Part shown: one piece after another, positions 5,872-7,096 of the stretch
Layout: every line of letters begins with the position of its first letter
Numbering within the stretch: the first letter of the stretch is position 1
DNA from: an uncultured Halieaceae bacterium
Lineage (GTDB): Bacteria; Pseudomonadota; Gammaproteobacteria; Pseudomonadales; Halieaceae
Assembly (NCBI GenBank): GCA_938045215.1
Contig: CALINF010000057.1
Span: 1 to 7,096, forward strand
Reading direction: 5' to 3'
DNA: 7,096 bases
Notes under the pieces: model-generated
Told to the model about the DNA's origin: nothing
The model's database searches: none
Seen by the model: the letters and a program-made list of their open reading frames with translations, nothing else
Translations under genes and position numbers: made by a program

Positions 5872-7077
5872 TTAACCCGTCAGTACGTCTAACAGTAAGA
5901 CCTCAACTTTATCGCCAGGCGCCACAGTGACGCCTGGCGGTATCACGGCGAGCGCATTAGATGCCGACACCGAACTCAGTACGCCAGAGCTCTGATTGGG
6001 AAAGCGTTTCGCAGTAAGAGTACCGCCTTCATTGCACAACAGTACCCGCAGGTAGTCCTGACGACCACCGGGGCGTGGCACGTCAAAATCCGCTATCGCA
6101 TCTAACACCGGCATCGCCTCGTCGTCCTGCCCCTGCAATCGCACAATGAATGGCCGGGCCACCAGGCAGAAGGTCACGAACACCGAACTGGGGTTACCGG
6201 GTAGGCCAAGAAAGGGAGTATCACCCACGCGACCAAACGCCAGCGGCTTTCCCGGTTTGATCGCGAGCTTCCACAACATGAGCTCGCCCAGCTTCTCAAC
6301 CTGGGCCTTAACGTGGTCTTCCTCACCGACTGACACGCCTCCGGAAGATATGATGCAGTCGGCGGTTCGCGCTGCCTCGCTTAGCGCTCGCGCTGTCGCC
6401 TCCGGTTCATCGGGGATGATGCCCATATCGAGTACTGTGCAGTTGAGCGCTCTTAGCAGACCCGTAAGCGTATAGCGATTAGAGTTATAAATCTGGCCAC
6501 CAGCCAAAGGGGCGCCGGGTTCAATCAACTCGTCTCCAGTTGACAGTATTGCCACTCGCAGCGGGCGAAACACTGACGCAGAGCTTGCACCCAGCGATGC
6601 CAGTAAACCCAGGTCCTGCGGTCGTAACCGACGGCCCCCGGTCAGCACCTTGCTTCCACGGGCAACATCCTGCCCCTGAGCACGCACGTTGTCGCCTGCT
6701 GACAGCGGTGTATTCACTCGCACGCTGTCACCTTCTAAAGTGCAGTCTTCCTGCATGGCCACGGCGTCTGCACCGGCTGGCAAGGGTGCGCCCGTGAAGA
6801 TTCGTGCGGCTGTTCCACCCTGTAACGGTTTACCAACCGTACCGGCGGCAATACGCTGGCTAACCGGCAGCAAGCCCTTGCCAAGATCAGAGGCACGAAC
6901 GGCATAGCCGTCCATGGCACTGTTCGCCTCGCTAGGCACGTCGATATTACTGACAACATCGCGGGCCAAAACATGGTTAAGCGCGTCGATTAATGGCAAC
7001 TCTACCTGCGACGAGGCAGGCTTTGCCTGCGCCAGAATCTGCGCAAGCGCTTCATCGAGCGGTATCAATTGACTCAC
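5872..7077 (-). CDS. moeA: Molybdopterin molybdotransferase
   Basis: MoeA inserts molybdate into adenylylated molybdopterin, releasing AMP, the last common step of molybdenum cofactor synthesis. The protein has 401 residues, close to E. coli MoeA. Landmarks in order are NSAMDGYAV (52-60; Asp56 matches E. coli Asp59), GQD (135-137), the MoCF-fold motif STGDEL (179-184), YNSNR (197-201), SSGGVSVGEEDH (244-255), KLAIKPGKP (270-278) and LPGNPSS (292-298). The C-terminal beta-barrel domain runs from about 320. The usual motif reads DNSAMDGYA; here the Asp before Asn is Ala51, while Asp56 is kept. The start is GTG at 7077, with no strong Shine-Dalgarno; the frame stays open to the window edge, but the N terminus MSQLIPLDEAL fits the family. 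An upstream frame ends in a TGA overlapping this GTG, suggesting translational coupling. It converges on fabB. Confidence 0.96.
   Translation of the reverse strand: MSQLIPLDEALAQILAQAKPASSQVELPLIDALNHVLARDVVSNIDVPSEANSAMDGYAVRASDLGKGLLPVSQRIAAGTVGKPLQGGTAARIFTGAPLPAGADAVAMQEDCTLEGDSVRVNTPLSAGDNVRAQGQDVARGSKVLTGGRRLRPQDLGLLASLGASSASVFRPLRVAILSTGDELIEPGAPLAGGQIYNSNRYTLTGLLRALNCTVLDMGIIPDEPEATARALSEAARTADCIISSGGVSVGEEDHVKAQVEKLGELMLWKLAIKPGKPLAFGRVGDTPFLGLPGNPSSVFVTFCLVARPFIVRLQGQDDEAMPVLDAIADFDVPRPGGRQDYLRVLLCNEGGTLTAKRFPNQSSGVLSSVSASNALAVIPPGVTVAPGDKVEVLLLDVLTG
5911..5941. repeat. Strong inverted repeat near the end of moeA, just past the fabB stop
   Basis: CGCCAGGCG (5913-5921) and CGCCTGGCG (5931-5939) are perfect 9-base complements around a 9-nt loop. 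In RNA from the plus strand, a U-G and an A-U pair extend the stem to 11. It starts about 42 bp beyond the fabB stop and codes for MoeA residues 379-389 (two Pro-Gly turns). No T run follows on either strand, so it is not a standard intrinsic terminator. It could still protect or end the fabAB mRNA. Confidence 0.5.
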
Positions 7078-7096
7078 TCGGCGCTGGACCTGATCG
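7074..7096 (-). CDS. Possible 3' end of a gene upstream of moeA
   Basis: On the minus strand one frame reads I-R-S-S-A-E and then TGA at 7076-7074, which overlaps the moeA GTG in the four bases GTGA. This arrangement is common within operons and would explain why moeA lacks a clear ribosome binding site. Molybdenum cofactor genes such as mobA or moaB are frequent neighbours. Six residues do not allow any identification, and a TGA here could be chance. Confidence 0.3.

Noticed and set aside
1..7096. A new defence, mobile or biosynthetic system
   Set aside because: All long genes belong to well-known housekeeping families with intact active sites, and no unexplained stretch exceeds about 260 bp.

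Overview
The window looks like chromosomal DNA of a gammaproteobacterium, probably a non-enteric and possibly marine or Pseudomonas-like lineage. The reasons are a two-gene fabA-fabB operon, close similarity of the proteins to the E. coli and Pseudomonas versions of CpsG, GalU, FabA and FabB as I remember them, and a moderately high GC content by eye. The genus cannot be fixed from the sequence alone. Everything here is core or near-core metabolism. I see no mobile element, CRISPR array, tRNA, rRNA, toxin-antitoxin pair or defence system.

Layout: (1) 1-173, plus strand: the 3' end of pgi (glucose-6-phosphate isomerase), cut by the window edge. (2) 216-3863, minus strand: a compact three-gene operon transcribed manC -> galU -> cpsG (GDP-mannose pyrophosphorylase/phosphomannose isomerase, UDP-glucose pyrophosphorylase, phosphomannomutase), with gaps of 30 and 15 bp. 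It converges on pgi. (3) 3864-4122: a 259-bp divergent intergenic region with candidate promoters for both sides and several short inverted repeats. (4) 4123-5869, plus strand: the fabA-fabB operon for unsaturated fatty acid synthesis, with a 4-bp gap. (5) 5872-7077, minus strand: moeA, for molybdenum insertion into molybdopterin. It converges on fabB with only 2 bp between the stop codons. Its GTG start overlaps what may be the last codons of another minus-strand gene.

How they work together: Pgi makes fructose-6-phosphate. The isomerase domain of ManC turns it into mannose-6-phosphate, CpsG turns that into mannose-1-phosphate, and the nucleotidyltransferase domain of ManC makes GDP-mannose. 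GalU makes UDP-glucose from glucose-1-phosphate, which CpsG could supply if it also acts as a phosphoglucomutase. So the left half is a sugar-nucleotide supply node for exopolysaccharide, LPS or capsule. FabA and FabB are a separate membrane-lipid module and moeA a separate cofactor module.

The points worth a second look are modest: non-AUG starts in cpsG, galU and moeA; operator-like inverted repeats between manC and fabA; a potential hairpin in the fabA leader; a strong hairpin just beyond the fabB stop, inside moeA; and an altered residue in a conserved MoeA motif. I found no convincing undescribed system.
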